DNA from: a virus
Direction: 5' to 3' (one strand)
Length of the DNA stretch: 28,154 nt
IMG/VR virus record: IMGVR_UViG_3300021976_000061
Location: 1 to 28,154 of that record
The stretch's first letter is position 1; each line of letters starts with the position of its first letter. Positions 15,400-24,198 of the stretch are shown in pieces. The notes beneath the pieces were generated by a model. The model ran no database searches. It was not told where the DNA came from and saw nothing but the letters and a program-made list of their open reading frames with translations. Position numbers and translations under genes: made by a program.

Positions 15400-16490
15400 C
15401 GGCGACCCTGGCCGGACATCGCGCGACGCACGCGCGCGCCTACCTCCCTGCGTGGGGCGTATGGTGGGCCGAGGTTTCCGTCGACGGCGATCACGCGCTC
15501 GCGGGGCGCGTCGAGCTCCGCATCGCGGACTTGACCCTGGCCGGTACGGTCGTTTCCGGGGGGCCGAGCAAGGGGCGGAGCCACTACCGGATCGCCGGCG
15601 GCTCCGCGGGTTGGGCCACGTCCGCGCCGGCGCGGTCGTATGCGAACGACGCCGGAGTGAAGCTCACCACGATCATCGCCGACGCAGCCGCGGCCGCCGG
15701 CGAAGAGCTCGACCTTGCGACGGTGCCGTCCACGCGCGTGGGACCCTCCTACGTGCGCCCGGCGGGCCCCGTGGCGCGCGTCCTCGAGCAGCACGCCCCG
15801 TCGGGTTGGTACGTGGACGAGGCCGGCAGAACCCGCCTAGGACGCCGCGCGGCCGCGCCGTTGGTTGTCGAGGCGGTCCGCGGTCCGCTCGACGCTGCCC
15901 GCCGAACGGTGACCCTGGCCGCGAAGCTGGTCGCGACGATCCTCCCGGGCGTCGTCGTCGACGGGCTCGAGGCGGTCGACGTCCAGCACGACGTCGGGCC
16001 CGACACCGGCCTGCGAAGCACGATCTGGGGAGACGCCCCGAAAAACCCCCTGCGCGATATCGTCCGCCAACTACTGCCCGATTACGCCTTCCGCGGCGGG
16101 CCGTATGAGTATCGCGTCGTCACGCGCGAGGGAGAGCGCGTGAACCTGCAACCCGTCCGCAGCTCCGTTGGGATGCCCGATCTCCGCCGCGTCACCGTCC
16201 GGCCGGGCGTTCCCGGCGTGCGCGCTGACGTCGCGCTCGGGGCGCGCGTGCTCGTCGGGTTCGTGGACAACGATCCGGCGCGGCCGTTCGTGGCGGCGTT
16301 TGAGGACGCCGACGGGGACGGGTTCGCGCCCGAGCGGCTCGACCTATCGAGCGAGGACGAGCCGAACGTCACCGTGCTCGAGTCCGCCGGCCGCGTCGTG
16401 CGGTACGGCGATCCGATCGTGTTCGCGTCCCCCGGTCCGGGCACGGTGACCCTGCCCGCCGTCGCCTCGCTTTCGAGGGTGCGCGCATGA
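15396..16490 (+). CDS. Baseplate hub protein with an OB-like C-terminal segment
   Basis: The 364-residue protein fills the gene slot of the baseplate hub (Mu gp44, T4 gp27-like). The N-terminal two thirds are mixed beta with GRVELRIADLTLAG and a helix LRDIVRQLLPDYAF. The C-terminal part (VRADVALGARVLVGFVDNDP, then RPFVAAFED near residues 275-305) resembles the OB-fold used by spike proteins. No separate spike gene is seen before the gp25-like gene, so hub and spike base may be combined. GTG 15396 overlaps the previous stop, and the stop overlaps the next ATG. Confidence 0.65.
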   Translation: MTATLAGHRATHARAYLPAWGVWWAEVSVDGDHALAGRVELRIADLTLAGTVVSGGPSKGRSHYRIAGGSAGWATSAPARSYANDAGVKLTTIIADAAAAAGEELDLATVPSTRVGPSYVRPAGPVARVLEQHAPSGWYVDEAGRTRLGRRAAAPLVVEAVRGPLDAARRTVTLAAKLVATILPGVVVDGLEAVDVQHDVGPDTGLRSTIWGDAPKNPLRDIVRQLLPDYAFRGGPYEYRVVTREGERVNLQPVRSSVGMPDLRRVTVRPGVPGVRADVALGARVLVGFVDNDPARPFVAAFEDADGDGFAPERLDLSSEDEPNVTVLESAGRVVRYGDPIVFASPGPGTVTLPAVASLSRVRA

Positions 16491-16876
16491 CGACCGATTA
16501 CGGGCGCGACACGTCGTGCACGCGCGGCATTCGAAGCGGTCGGCTCGTGCGCGGAACGGTGCTGCTAGCGGAGGCGATCTTTCGTCGGTTGACGACTCCG
16601 CCGGGAATGCTCAGGGACGATCCCTCCTATGGGCTGGATCTCGAGGCGATGATAGGTCTGACCGGCTCGTCCGCGGAGGCCGGCATGTGGGCGCAGCAGA
16701 TCCGCAATCAATGCCTGAAAGACGAGCGCTTGCAGGATGCAATCGCGACCGTCACGCGCGGCGACCCCGGTACGTGGGACGTGACCGTCGATTGTATCGC
16801 ACGCGAGGGTGAGCCGTTCTCCCTGCGTATCGGGATCGCGGGCGTCACCGTGGAGTTACTCGGGATCACTGCGTGA
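16487..16876 (+). CDS. Baseplate wedge protein, gp25/gpW-like
   Basis: A 129-residue protein with the gp25-like pattern: VLLAEAIFRRLTTPPGMLRD, then PSYGLDLEAMIGLTG, followed by a helix with WAQQIRNQCLKDERLQDA. Members of this family nucleate sheath assembly on the baseplate. It lies directly before the J-like wedge gene as in Mu-like and P2-like phages. The ATG overlaps the upstream stop and the stop overlaps the next GTG, so translation is likely coupled. Confidence 0.82.
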   Translation: MTTDYGRDTSCTRGIRSGRLVRGTVLLAEAIFRRLTTPPGMLRDDPSYGLDLEAMIGLTGSSAEAGMWAQQIRNQCLKDERLQDAIATVTRGDPGTWDVTVDCIAREGEPFSLRIGIAGVTVELLGITA

Positions 16877-18021
16877 TCACTCTTGGCCAGCTCCTAGTCA
16901 AACAGACGAAAGCGGCGCTGCTACAGGTCGGGCTCGACGTCGCCGCGGCGCTGGGCTTGCCCGTGTCGAGCTGGCAGCCCGGCGACCCGACGCGCACCAC
17001 CTATCACTACTTGGCGGAGATCCTCGAAACGCTCGAGGTGATGCTCGCCGATTTCTGCGCGGCGGGTTTTCTCGACTACGCCGCGGGGGATTGGCTCATC
17101 CTGCTCGCTAAGCAGGTTTTCAACGTCGACGCTATCCCCGCGACGTTCGCGACGTGCACCGTCCTGCTCTCGAACGCGGGCGGAGGCGTCTACGATTTCG
17201 AGCCGGGCGATATCACCTTTCGCAACAGCTCAACGGATCGCACGTACCGGAACACGACCGGCGGACATCTCGGCGCGAGCGGGACGCTACTCCTCGAGGC
17301 AATCGCCGACGAGGCCGGCTCGGATAGCTCCGCCGCGGTCGGCGAGATCGACGAGCTGGTGACGACCCTGCTCGGGGTCACGTGTGCGAATACGACCGCG
17401 GCCGTCGGTCAGGACGCGGAATCGCCCGAGTCCATCCGGTCCCGATGCCGCGCCAAGCTCGGGGCGTTGTCGCCCAACGGGCCGCGCGACGCATACGCGT
17501 ACGTCGCGCGCGAGCCGTCGCTCACGGGGACGACCAATATCACGCGCGTGCGCGTGTTCCCCGACTCGGACACGGGCGACGTCGCGGTGTACGTGGCCGG
17601 GCCTGCGGGTCCGGTGTCAACGGCGGATCTCGCCGCGGCGACCGCCGCGATCCTCCGTTGGGCCACACCGCTCACAATCACGCCCCTCGTGGCGAACGCG
17701 GTCGCCGTGCCCGTTCCGCTGACCTACACCCTGTGGATCTATCGCGCCGTGAACCGGTCTGACGCGGAGGTCAAGACGGCCATCGCGGACGCCTTCGCGC
17801 GCATGCTGGCGACGCAACCGATCGGTGGTGACGTCGTTCCGCCCGCGACCACGGGCGCCCTGTATCGGACCCTCGTGGAGTCCACCGTCCGCGGCGTCTA
17901 TCCCGCGGACGCCTTCCGCGTTGCCGTTGTCGCGCCGGCGGTCGACGTCGCGCTAGCAAACAATCAAGTCGCCGTTGCGGGAGCCGTGACGGGGACGATC
18001 GTTTTCGTGGACGACCCGTAA
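16873..18021 (+). CDS. Baseplate wedge protein J (Mu gp47-like)
   Basis: A 382-residue member of the baseplate J family, the wedge that transmits the contraction signal and completes the baseplate ring. Visible family parts are the N-terminal FLDYAAGDWLILLAKQVF, a strand-rich centre with YDFEPGDITFRN, the ESPESIRSRCRAKLGALSPNGPRDAYAYVAR block near residues 184-215 (read in pieces), and the C-terminal GVYPADAFRVAVVAPA. GTG 16873 overlaps the gp25-like stop. The stop lies one base from the next start. The order gp25, J and then fibre genes is typical. Confidence 0.88.
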   Translation: MITLGQLLVKQTKAALLQVGLDVAAALGLPVSSWQPGDPTRTTYHYLAEILETLEVMLADFCAAGFLDYAAGDWLILLAKQVFNVDAIPATFATCTVLLSNAGGGVYDFEPGDITFRNSSTDRTYRNTTGGHLGASGTLLLEAIADEAGSDSSAAVGEIDELVTTLLGVTCANTTAAVGQDAESPESIRSRCRAKLGALSPNGPRDAYAYVAREPSLTGTTNITRVRVFPDSDTGDVAVYVAGPAGPVSTADLAAATAAILRWATPLTITPLVANAVAVPVPLTYTLWIYRAVNRSDAEVKTAIADAFARMLATQPIGGDVVPPATTGALYRTLVESTVRGVYPADAFRVAVVAPAVDVALANNQVAVAGAVTGTIVFVDDP

Positions 18022-18022
18022 C

Positions 18023-18997
18023 ATGTCCCTTCACTACAACACTGTTGACCGAAGCCCGGTGACGGGCTCCGTCGCAATGTGGGTCGTTATTTCGACCCTG
18101 CTCGCGGCCGGCTGGACGAAGCTCGCTGACTCGGACGGCGCGACGTATAGCGCCGTGGGCGCGGCCGTGTCGAGCGGCGCGGTAGGCGGCGGGGGACTCG
18201 CAAACAATAACGCATGGGTCCGCCTGCGCGCGCCGACGGGCACGCGCGAAATCACGATCCAGCGCGGCACTATCGGCCACTTCTATTGGCGTATCAAGTA
18301 TTCGAAGGGTGCAGGCTTCGTCGGAGGATCGCCGGCGGCCGCGCAGACCCCGAGCGCAACGGACGAGGTAATCATTTGGGGGAGCGGAACCGACGCCGCG
18401 CCGGGCTATGTCAACATCTGGGGCACCGACAATTCCTATCGCTTGCAGGTGTGGGCGGACGACGCAACCCCTTACGGGTTCGGCGCCGTATCGTGGACGA
18501 ATGGGAGCGGTAACACGAATAACGGCGTCCTGATTTACGAGCCGGTGACGGGCCTCCCGGTCGAGGGTGATAACGATCCTTTCGTCTGGCACGTTGGTAA
18601 CGGGTCGACAACACAAGGCTCGAGCGGCTCCATTTCGAATCAAGGGGGCTCCGGGAATACAAGCGGTTGTCGTGCTTGGTTCAAGCCCGGACTCGTCGGT
18701 GAGTCGTTCGTCCTGTTGAGCGGTTGCACACTAAACACCGTTACGAATAATGTGGTCGCTCCAGGCCAAATCGGGACGAACGCGGTCAATGGGAAGGATG
18801 AGGAGATCCCCATCCCGTTTATTCGCCCGTCGGGCCTCGGCGGCGTCACCGGCTATAAGGGCATGTCCACGCTCATCTCGTGGTCAGGCTCGCCCCGCGC
18901 GACCGGCGACCGTCTCTCGTCGGGGGGTGGGACGAACAATCGCCTAGTCTACAATCAAATCACCGTGCCGTGGGATGGTACGGCAGTGACAATCTAA
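18023..18997 (+). CDS. Tail fibre or baseplate appendage protein, unknown fold
   Basis: A 324-residue Gly/Ser/Asn/Thr-rich, beta-type protein starting one base after the J stop. The composition, for example NGSGNTNNGV and GSSGSISNQGGSGNTSG, fits exposed adhesion or fibre parts. The central part has short strands such as HFYWRIKYSK and YVNIWGTDNSYRLQVW, which resemble a carbohydrate-facing sandwich. Its stop overlaps the next ATG as TAATG. I do not recognise a family. It is the first of six genes that look like an adhesion module. Confidence 0.7.
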   Translation: MSLHYNTVDRSPVTGSVAMWVVISTLLAAGWTKLADSDGATYSAVGAAVSSGAVGGGGLANNNAWVRLRAPTGTREITIQRGTIGHFYWRIKYSKGAGFVGGSPAAAQTPSATDEVIIWGSGTDAAPGYVNIWGTDNSYRLQVWADDATPYGFGAVSWTNGSGNTNNGVLIYEPVTGLPVEGDNDPFVWHVGNGSTTQGSSGSISNQGGSGNTSGCRAWFKPGLVGESFVLLSGCTLNTVTNNVVAPGQIGTNAVNGKDEEIPIPFIRPSGLGGVTGYKGMSTLISWSGSPRATGDRLSSGGGTNNRLVYNQITVPWDGTAVTI

Positions 18998-19416
18998 TGG
19001 ACTTCGCCGCGGAGCAGGTTGCCGTCCTCACGCCGCGCCAAGCGGAGACGGGTGAGTTCGCGAACCGTTACACGTCCATCGAGCTTTCGACGGCTCCGGT
19101 CCTGGACTCTACGCCGCCCACGATCGGGAGCTACAACCCCACACCGGGCACGCCGATCCACACGTACCGCCCGATCGCGTTCACCGTCACGGACAACGGG
19201 GACCTCCGCCGCGTCATGGTGATTGTTTCCTACGCGTCTGGCGCCGTGGACGTGGCGCACGACGGGGACGCCTTCCGCGGTCTGTACTTCGGCTCGCGCG
19301 TCGCCGTTGCCGGAGGGTGGCGCTACACCGTCGCGCGCGGCGGAGGTTGGCCCGCGGCGCCCACGTTCGAGGTCCGTGCGATCGACACGGCCGGCAACGA
19401 AACGAGCGCCGTCTGA
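18997..19416 (+). CDS. Ig-like tail protein
   Basis: Starting at ATG 18997, which overlaps the previous stop (TAATG), the protein has 139 residues. After a short N-terminus comes SYNPTPGTPI, then PIAFTVTDNGDLRRVMVIVSY, and a C-terminal PTFEVRAIDTAGNETSAV. These are the strand pattern and ending of bacterial Ig-like or fibronectin-like domains. Such domains decorate phage tails and help them stick to cell surfaces. The stop overlaps the next start as TGATG. Confidence 0.68.
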   Translation: MDFAAEQVAVLTPRQAETGEFANRYTSIELSTAPVLDSTPPTIGSYNPTPGTPIHTYRPIAFTVTDNGDLRRVMVIVSYASGAVDVAHDGDAFRGLYFGSRVAVAGGWRYTVARGGGWPAAPTFEVRAIDTAGNETSAV

Positions 19417-20273
19417 TGCCTACCTGGCCGCTCATTCCCGGCGGGCCTGCGCCCGAGCAACCGGCCACCCCGCGCGTGCGCCCGGTCGCGTCCTACATGA
19501 CAGCCTTCCGGCGACTCGTCCCACGCTGGCTCATCGAAGGGGAAGGGGAGCGGATCCTATTCGCTCTCGGGACCGTCAAGCAAGCGTTGGCGGAGTCCGC
19601 GCGCCTGCGCGTGCGGGCGCGGTTCCCGAGCACGGCACCGCCGGACGCGCTGCCCGCCATTGGGCGCGATCGTCGGATGGCGCGAGGCCTGCGCGAGACG
19701 GACGCCGAATACGCCGCGCGACTTCCGACGTGGCTCGACGCGCACCGCACGGCGGGCAACCCCTTCCGTCTGCTCGCCGAATTGACGACGCACATCGGCG
19801 TCCTAATGCGCATGCGCACGGTCGACAACCGCGGCAATTGGTACACGCGCGAGGCGGACGGCACGGAGTCCCAACTACTCGCCCAAGGGAATTGGAATTG
19901 GGACGACGACCCCGCGAAGTGGTCGCGGTTTTGGGTCTTGCTCTATCCCCCGCCTTCCCTGTGGACGGTGACGGCGGAGGACATCGGAGACCCGGGGCTT
20001 TGGGGCGGCGCCATCGGGCCATCCGGCCGGCGGTACACCATCGGGACGACGGCGACCCCGGCGGAGGTCTCTGCCGTGCGCGGCGTCGTCCGCGAATGGA
20101 AGCCCGCCGGGACCCGTTGCGTCAACATCATCCTCGCGTTTGACCCCGACTCGTTCGACCCCGTGGACGCGACGCCCGGCCCGGATGGGACGTGGGGACG
20201 CTGGGGGATCGGCGACGACCCGCGCGCGCGGGCGCGCCTGGATACTGCACGCTACTGGGACGGGACCTCGTAA
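19416..20273 (+). CDS. Baseplate-to-fibre attachment protein, gpI/gp48-like
   Basis: ATG 19416 overlaps the preceding stop, giving 285 residues. The helical N-terminal part has ALGTVKQALAESARLRVRARF, then DALPAIGRDRRMARG and YAARLPTWLDAHRTAGNPFRLL. This is the pattern of P2 I or Mu gp48-type proteins that join the baseplate to fibres. A Trp-rich centre follows (RGNWYT, GNWNWDDD, SRFWVLLYPP). The C-terminus has WKPAGTRCVNIILAFD, also common in this group. The place after J, with two fibre-like genes between, is slightly unusual. Confidence 0.62.
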   Translation: MPTWPLIPGGPAPEQPATPRVRPVASYMTAFRRLVPRWLIEGEGERILFALGTVKQALAESARLRVRARFPSTAPPDALPAIGRDRRMARGLRETDAEYAARLPTWLDAHRTAGNPFRLLAELTTHIGVLMRMRTVDNRGNWYTREADGTESQLLAQGNWNWDDDPAKWSRFWVLLYPPPSLWTVTAEDIGDPGLWGGAIGPSGRRYTIGTTATPAEVSAVRGVVREWKPAGTRCVNIILAFDPDSFDPVDATPGPDGTWGRWGIGDDPRARARLDTARYWDGTS

Positions 20274-20905
20274 TGCCTAGCTCCTACGCCGGTGACCCGG
20301 ACCTTTTCCCGACCGCCGCCAACATCCCGAGCGACGGCGACGAGCCCGACGCGGCCGCATGGACGGTGTCGCTCGAGGCGTTGCTCGACCGCACAGTATG
20401 GCTGCGCGCGCGCATCCTCAGTGAACCGATCGTCCGAGTCCTTTCGGAGACGCCGCACTATCGGCCGGCTCAATGGGAGCCGTCCGTGGGCGCGGGCTAT
20501 CTCATGTCCATCGCAACGGGCGTCACCGGAACGGATATCGTCTGGCCCCTGCGCCTTCCGCAGGGCGCGCGCGTCGACTATTGCCGCCTCTATATCACGC
20601 CGACGTCCGGCCATATCTTCCCGATCCAATTCGGACCGGGCCTCGCGATCTGTCGAATGGCACACGCGACGGGAACGCTCGAGGTTCTGGCGATGACAAC
20701 CGAGGCGCCGGTCAATTCCTCCTATGAGGTGCGGCACGAGGTTCAAGTTGCGGCGGATCCAGGAACGCCTATCACGATCGACAACGGCACGTATGCGTAC
20801 TTCCTTCTTTTCCGGAACGAGGACGGTACCAACGCGCACTGGGAAGACATGCGCGTGGAGAACGCGCCGACGGTCGCATTTGATAGTCCGCTAGGGGGGT
20901 TGTGA
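20273..20905 (+). CDS. Tail fibre-associated protein, unknown
   Basis: I chose ATG 20273, which overlaps the preceding stop as TAATG (210 residues). The N-terminus is acidic and the rest is beta-rich, with VDYCRLYITPTSGHIF and YAYFLLFRNEDG. There is no enzyme motif. The location between attachment and fibre genes suggests a virion surface component. The stop is one base before the next ATG. Confidence 0.6.
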   Translation: MPSSYAGDPDLFPTAANIPSDGDEPDAAAWTVSLEALLDRTVWLRARILSEPIVRVLSETPHYRPAQWEPSVGAGYLMSIATGVTGTDIVWPLRLPQGARVDYCRLYITPTSGHIFPIQFGPGLAICRMAHATGTLEVLAMTTEAPVNSSYEVRHEVQVAADPGTPITIDNGTYAYFLLFRNEDGTNAHWEDMRVENAPTVAFDSPLGGL

Positions 20906-20906
20906 T

Positions 20907-21332
20907 ATGGCCGGCCTACTCTCCACACTGATTTTCGGATACCGAACGATCATGAGCGGCGGCGCCGCGCTCATCCAACGGGATACGATCAATCTCATCG
21001 GCGCGACCGCGGTAGACAATCCGGATCAGGACCGGACCGATGTCATCGTCGGCGCGTACGACGTCCCGGAAGTCATGACGGACGACGGCGCGGCCGAGGC
21101 GGATGCATTCGTACAGGCCGACACGAGCGGCGGCGCGTTCACGCTGACCCTCCCGAGCGCGGTCGGGCTACAGGGGCGGCGCATCGCAGTGTCCCTCGTG
21201 GAGGACGGGAACACGCTCACGATCGCCGCACCGGGTGCGGAGACAATCAACGGCGATCCGACGTACACGCTAACCACGCAGTGGCAATCGGTCGGGCTCG
21301 TCTCGAATGGTACTAGCTGGATCGCGGTGTGA
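20907..21332 (+). CDS. Tail fibre domain protein
   Basis: A 141-residue protein with ALIQRDTINLIGATAVDNPD, followed by DRTDVIVG, a motif seen at junctions of many phage tail fibres. The C-terminal half is beta-rich, with DTSGGAFTLTLPSAVGLQGRRI, then WQSVGLVSNGTSWIAV, typical of fibre shafts with small knobs. It probably forms part of the receptor-binding apparatus. Its stop overlaps the GTG start of the lectin-like gene (GTGA). Confidence 0.72.
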   Translation: MAGLLSTLIFGYRTIMSGGAALIQRDTINLIGATAVDNPDQDRTDVIVGAYDVPEVMTDDGAAEADAFVQADTSGGAFTLTLPSAVGLQGRRIAVSLVEDGNTLTIAAPGAETINGDPTYTLTTQWQSVGLVSNGTSWIAV

Positions 21333-22147
21333 GGATCGGGACCGGGCTAGCAATCCCGGGCCGCGCGCGCGGACCGTCCGGGTTCACGGAGGCAGACGCC
21401 TCCGCCATTATCGCGGAGCTCGGCGGCTTTTGGCTGCGGATGCGCGACCCGTACCTGACGATGGGGACGCCGCCAGCGATCGCGAGCGTGGCCTGCAAGG
21501 ACGGTTTCGCGACGTACGGCTCGTTCGCGCAGGCGTCGACGTTGAAGCGGCCGACGCTTTCGACCGTCGACGGCGGTAAGCCTAGTGCCGCATTCGACGG
21601 CTCGGGCGGCGCTACGTCGGGCAAATGGTTCGTTAACAATAAGACTGCGGCCACGTGGAAATGGCTGCACGCGGCGGAGGGTTGCACGCTGTTCGTGGTC
21701 GCACGTCGCACGGGAGGGACCGGGACGCAGCGGATCCTTGACACGGGCAGCGCCGGCAGCGTGAGCCAGCACGGAATCAGCCTCTCTTACAACGCGACAA
21801 CCAATTCGACGGAGGCGCGCGTTACGAACGGCGGAGGCACCGGTAACGGCGTGTTTTCCGCGACGGTTGCGGGCGTCGTCGCGAGCACGCTCTACTTGCA
21901 TGAGCTGACCCACTCGCTGGCGGCCGGCTATTCGTACCGGCTCAGTGGAGGGACACCGACGGTCGGTGAGGCCGCACAAGCCTATTCGACCTCAAACCCG
22001 TTTAGCTCACTAGGTCTCGGCGCGAATGCAGCGGGCTCCGTGCAATGGCTCACGGGGGATATCTGCGAGGTCTACGGCGTGCCGGGCGTCCTCACGGCGG
22101 CGCGGCTCGCGTCGCTTCGCGGCATGTTCGCGGCGGAGTATCCGTGA
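21329..22147 (+). CDS. Lectin-like (LamG/concanavalin-type) tail fibre protein
   Basis: The 272-residue protein has the alternating strands of a concanavalin A-like jelly roll: KPSAAFDGSGG, TLFVVARRTGGTGTQRILDTG, ISLSYNATTN, then SSLGLGANAAGSVQWLTGDICEVYGVPG and LASLRGMFAAEYP. The last parts match the typical ending of LamG-like repeats. It is likely a glycan-binding adhesin on the tail. GTG 21329 overlaps the preceding stop. The next gene starts right after the stop. Confidence 0.72.
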   Translation: MRIGTGLAIPGRARGPSGFTEADASAIIAELGGFWLRMRDPYLTMGTPPAIASVACKDGFATYGSFAQASTLKRPTLSTVDGGKPSAAFDGSGGATSGKWFVNNKTAATWKWLHAAEGCTLFVVARRTGGTGTQRILDTGSAGSVSQHGISLSYNATTNSTEARVTNGGGTGNGVFSATVAGVVASTLYLHELTHSLAAGYSYRLSGGTPTVGEAAQAYSTSNPFSSLGLGANAAGSVQWLTGDICEVYGVPGVLTAARLASLRGMFAAEYP

Positions 22148-23188
22148 ATGGGAATCGTCCTAGCCTCGGCGCCCGCGCCCGCGTCGGATTGCTCCGCGCC
22201 CCGACTGCTCCTGCCCGCTCATCTGTACGCGGTCGTCAATGAGCCGTCCGAGATCTGGCGCGACAACGTAGCGCTTCGGGACGGATACTGCGCGCAGTCC
22301 TGCCGCGTGCTTGACGGCCCGGCTGCGCTCCGGGTGTACGACCACCTCGAGGATCGCTGGCGCGTTTTCCCGACGACGGCCGGCAACTACACCCTCGAGG
22401 TAGGGGCGGGCGGTCAGACGAAAACGGCGACGCTGCACGTCGCACCCGCACTGCCCGCCGAGGCGCCGGTCAAGCGCGTCGCGCCCGTCGGGGACTCCAT
22501 CACCGCGGCGGTAGGTGACGGCGGATACGTGCGTCACCTGTCGACCGCGCTCGGCGCACGGATGGTGTTGCTCGGAACGCAAACCAATAACACATATAAG
22601 AGCGAGGGGTTTCCGGGCTCGCAGTGGCAACGCTTCGCTACGCAATTCGGGAACGTCCCCGAAGCGGGCGTCCCGAATTCCCCGTTCTGTACGGCGACGA
22701 GCACGATCAACATTCCCGCGTGGCGGACCGCGGTCGGTGCCGATCCGGACCTCGTAACGTGGTCACTCGGGACGAACGACATTTACCCGACGGACCTCGC
22801 GGCCGTCACGGCGAAGTCCGTCGCGTCGTTCGCTTACGCGGAGGCGTTGATCTCCGCATTCAAGGCGGCGCTTCCGTCGGCCCGTCACCTGCTCGTTCCG
22901 TGCTGGCCGGGCAACGCCAACGCCGGCGCGTGGGCGGGCGGAGCGGCCCCTGCGTTGACGTATCGGCAGAAGGCCCACCTATGGGCGGAGCTCCTCGAGG
23001 CTCGTTTCGCGTCCCGCGAAGCGGAGGGTATCTACCACCTCGGCGGTTCGTTCCTACAGATCGATCGGGCCCGTGGTTATCCGTCGAATAATGACATCCA
23101 CCCCGACGTCAACGCGGGTCACGTCACGCTCGCGCGCACGCTGCGTCATTGGATGACGTGGCAATGGGTCTTCGGGTTTTGGGCATGA
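22148..23188 (+). CDS. Tail-associated SGNH/GDSL hydrolase
   Basis: Residues 1 to about 105 form a beta-sandwich-like domain that could anchor the enzyme on the fibre. The hydrolase follows: block I VGDSI with Ser117, block II near FPGSQW (154-160), block III GTND with Asn210, and block V NDIHPD with His318. The SGNH family removes acyl groups from polysaccharides or lipids, so the likely job is modifying cell-surface glycans during adsorption. In block V the usual DxxH reads NDIH, with Asp two residues before His rather than three. The stop overlaps the next ATG as ATGA. Confidence 0.8.
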   Translation: MGIVLASAPAPASDCSAPRLLLPAHLYAVVNEPSEIWRDNVALRDGYCAQSCRVLDGPAALRVYDHLEDRWRVFPTTAGNYTLEVGAGGQTKTATLHVAPALPAEAPVKRVAPVGDSITAAVGDGGYVRHLSTALGARMVLLGTQTNNTYKSEGFPGSQWQRFATQFGNVPEAGVPNSPFCTATSTINIPAWRTAVGADPDLVTWSLGTNDIYPTDLAAVTAKSVASFAYAEALISAFKAALPSARHLLVPCWPGNANAGAWAGGAAPALTYRQKAHLWAELLEARFASREAEGIYHLGGSFLQIDRARGYPSNNDIHPDVNAGHVTLARTLRHWMTWQWVFGFWA

Positions 23189-23418
23189 ATATGGAATCCT
23201 GGCAGGGCATCATCGTTGACCTGGCCGTACTCACGGCGGCTACGGTCCTGACCGCGCTCCGTGTCGTTCCCGCGGAGGCCGCTATCGCGGTGCTCTCCAT
23301 GCTCGTCGGCTCGCGCGCGGGCTCGCGCATCAATCTGATGAATCCGCTTCAACCCGTCGTCAGGCCGCCGCCCGTCGCTCACCCTCCGCATCCTCCGTCG
23401 TCAGAAACGTTGCAGTAA
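23185..23418 (+). CDS. Small membrane protein, candidate holin
   Basis: Using ATG 23185, which overlaps the preceding stop, the product is 77 residues. It has a hydrophobic stretch at about 8-41 that could form one long or two short membrane spans, followed by a positively charged SRAGSRI turn and a Pro-rich tail (PVVRPPPVAHPPHPP). Small size, membrane spans and position before lysin genes fit a holin, which makes holes that release the lysin. No holin family signature is recognised. Confidence 0.6.
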   Translation: MNMESWQGIIVDLAVLTAATVLTALRVVPAEAAIAVLSMLVGSRAGSRINLMNPLQPVVRPPPVAHPPHPPSSETLQ

Positions 23419-23430
23419 GGGTCACCCCGA

Positions 23431-24198
23431 ATGCTCGAATTGCTCGAATCCCCCGCAATGATCCTGCTCTACGTCGCGATCCTCGGCGCGATCGTCAACG
23501 CCATTTCGCGTCCCCTCGTGGCTCGGTTCCCGGCGCTCGGTCCGTACGCGCGCGCCGCGCTCGACGCGCTGCCCAACGTGGTCGGAGCGCTCATGACGAT
23601 CATCACGAAGCGCCCGCTGGATCCGCCGGTCCCACCGATCTGGCCACCAGCCGATGACGACGACGGTGACGCCGAGGCACTCCCGCCGCCCGCTGCTCCG
23701 CCGGCGCGCGCCCGATCTCGCGCGTCGACCGTCCTGCGCTTGCTCTCCTGTCTGACGCTCGCCGCGGCGTGCGCCGGCTGCGCCGGAAACCAGAGCCAGC
23801 TCGACGCCGCCGTCCAGGTACTCAACTCGACGCAAGTTCTGTTGGTGGAGGCGAACGCCACGATCGCCGTGCTCCACCGTCGGGCGCGCGATGCCGCCGT
23901 CGACGCCGCCGCGTCCGCGGACGCGGCGCGCAAGGCGTTGCCCGCCGTCCACAAGCGCTTCGCCCCTGCGTGGCGCGCATACGAGCGCGCACGCGCCCTG
24001 TGGCTCGCGGCCGCGGCGTCGACCCGAGCGGCCATGGCGGCCGAAGCGGCGCAGCAACGCCCCGACGTGGCTCGTGTGCTCGCGTCGCTCGCCGCGCTGT
24101 CCGCAGCGTGCGTTGCGCTCGAGGACGCCGCCCGCGCGCTCGCCGCGCCCGTCGCCTCCGATTGGTTCTACGCGCCGCCCGTGTCGAGGTACGCATGA
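23431..24198 (+). CDS. Membrane protein fused to a lipoprotein-like domain (candidate holin-spanin fusion)
   Basis: The 255-residue protein has a membrane span at about residues 10-24, then an acidic Pro-rich linker (about 62-92). A second typical lipoprotein signal follows: Arg-rich ARARSRAS, hydrophobic LRLLSCLTLAAACAGC (about 103-117) and then Gly-Asn. Beyond it lies an Ala-rich helix of about 130 residues. No start codon stands directly before the internal signal, so it looks like one polypeptide. In Gram-negative phages an outer-membrane lipoprotein (o-spanin) and a membrane protein act at this site. A fused product with an internal lipobox would be uncommon. The stop overlaps the next ATG (ATGA). 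Confidence 0.6.
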   Translation: MLELLESPAMILLYVAILGAIVNAISRPLVARFPALGPYARAALDALPNVVGALMTIITKRPLDPPVPPIWPPADDDDGDAEALPPPAAPPARARSRASTVLRLLSCLTLAAACAGCAGNQSQLDAAVQVLNSTQVLLVEANATIAVLHRRARDAAVDAAASADAARKALPAVHKRFAPAWRAYERARALWLAAAASTRAAMAAEAAQQRPDVARVLASLAALSAACVALEDAARALAAPVASDWFYAPPVSRYA

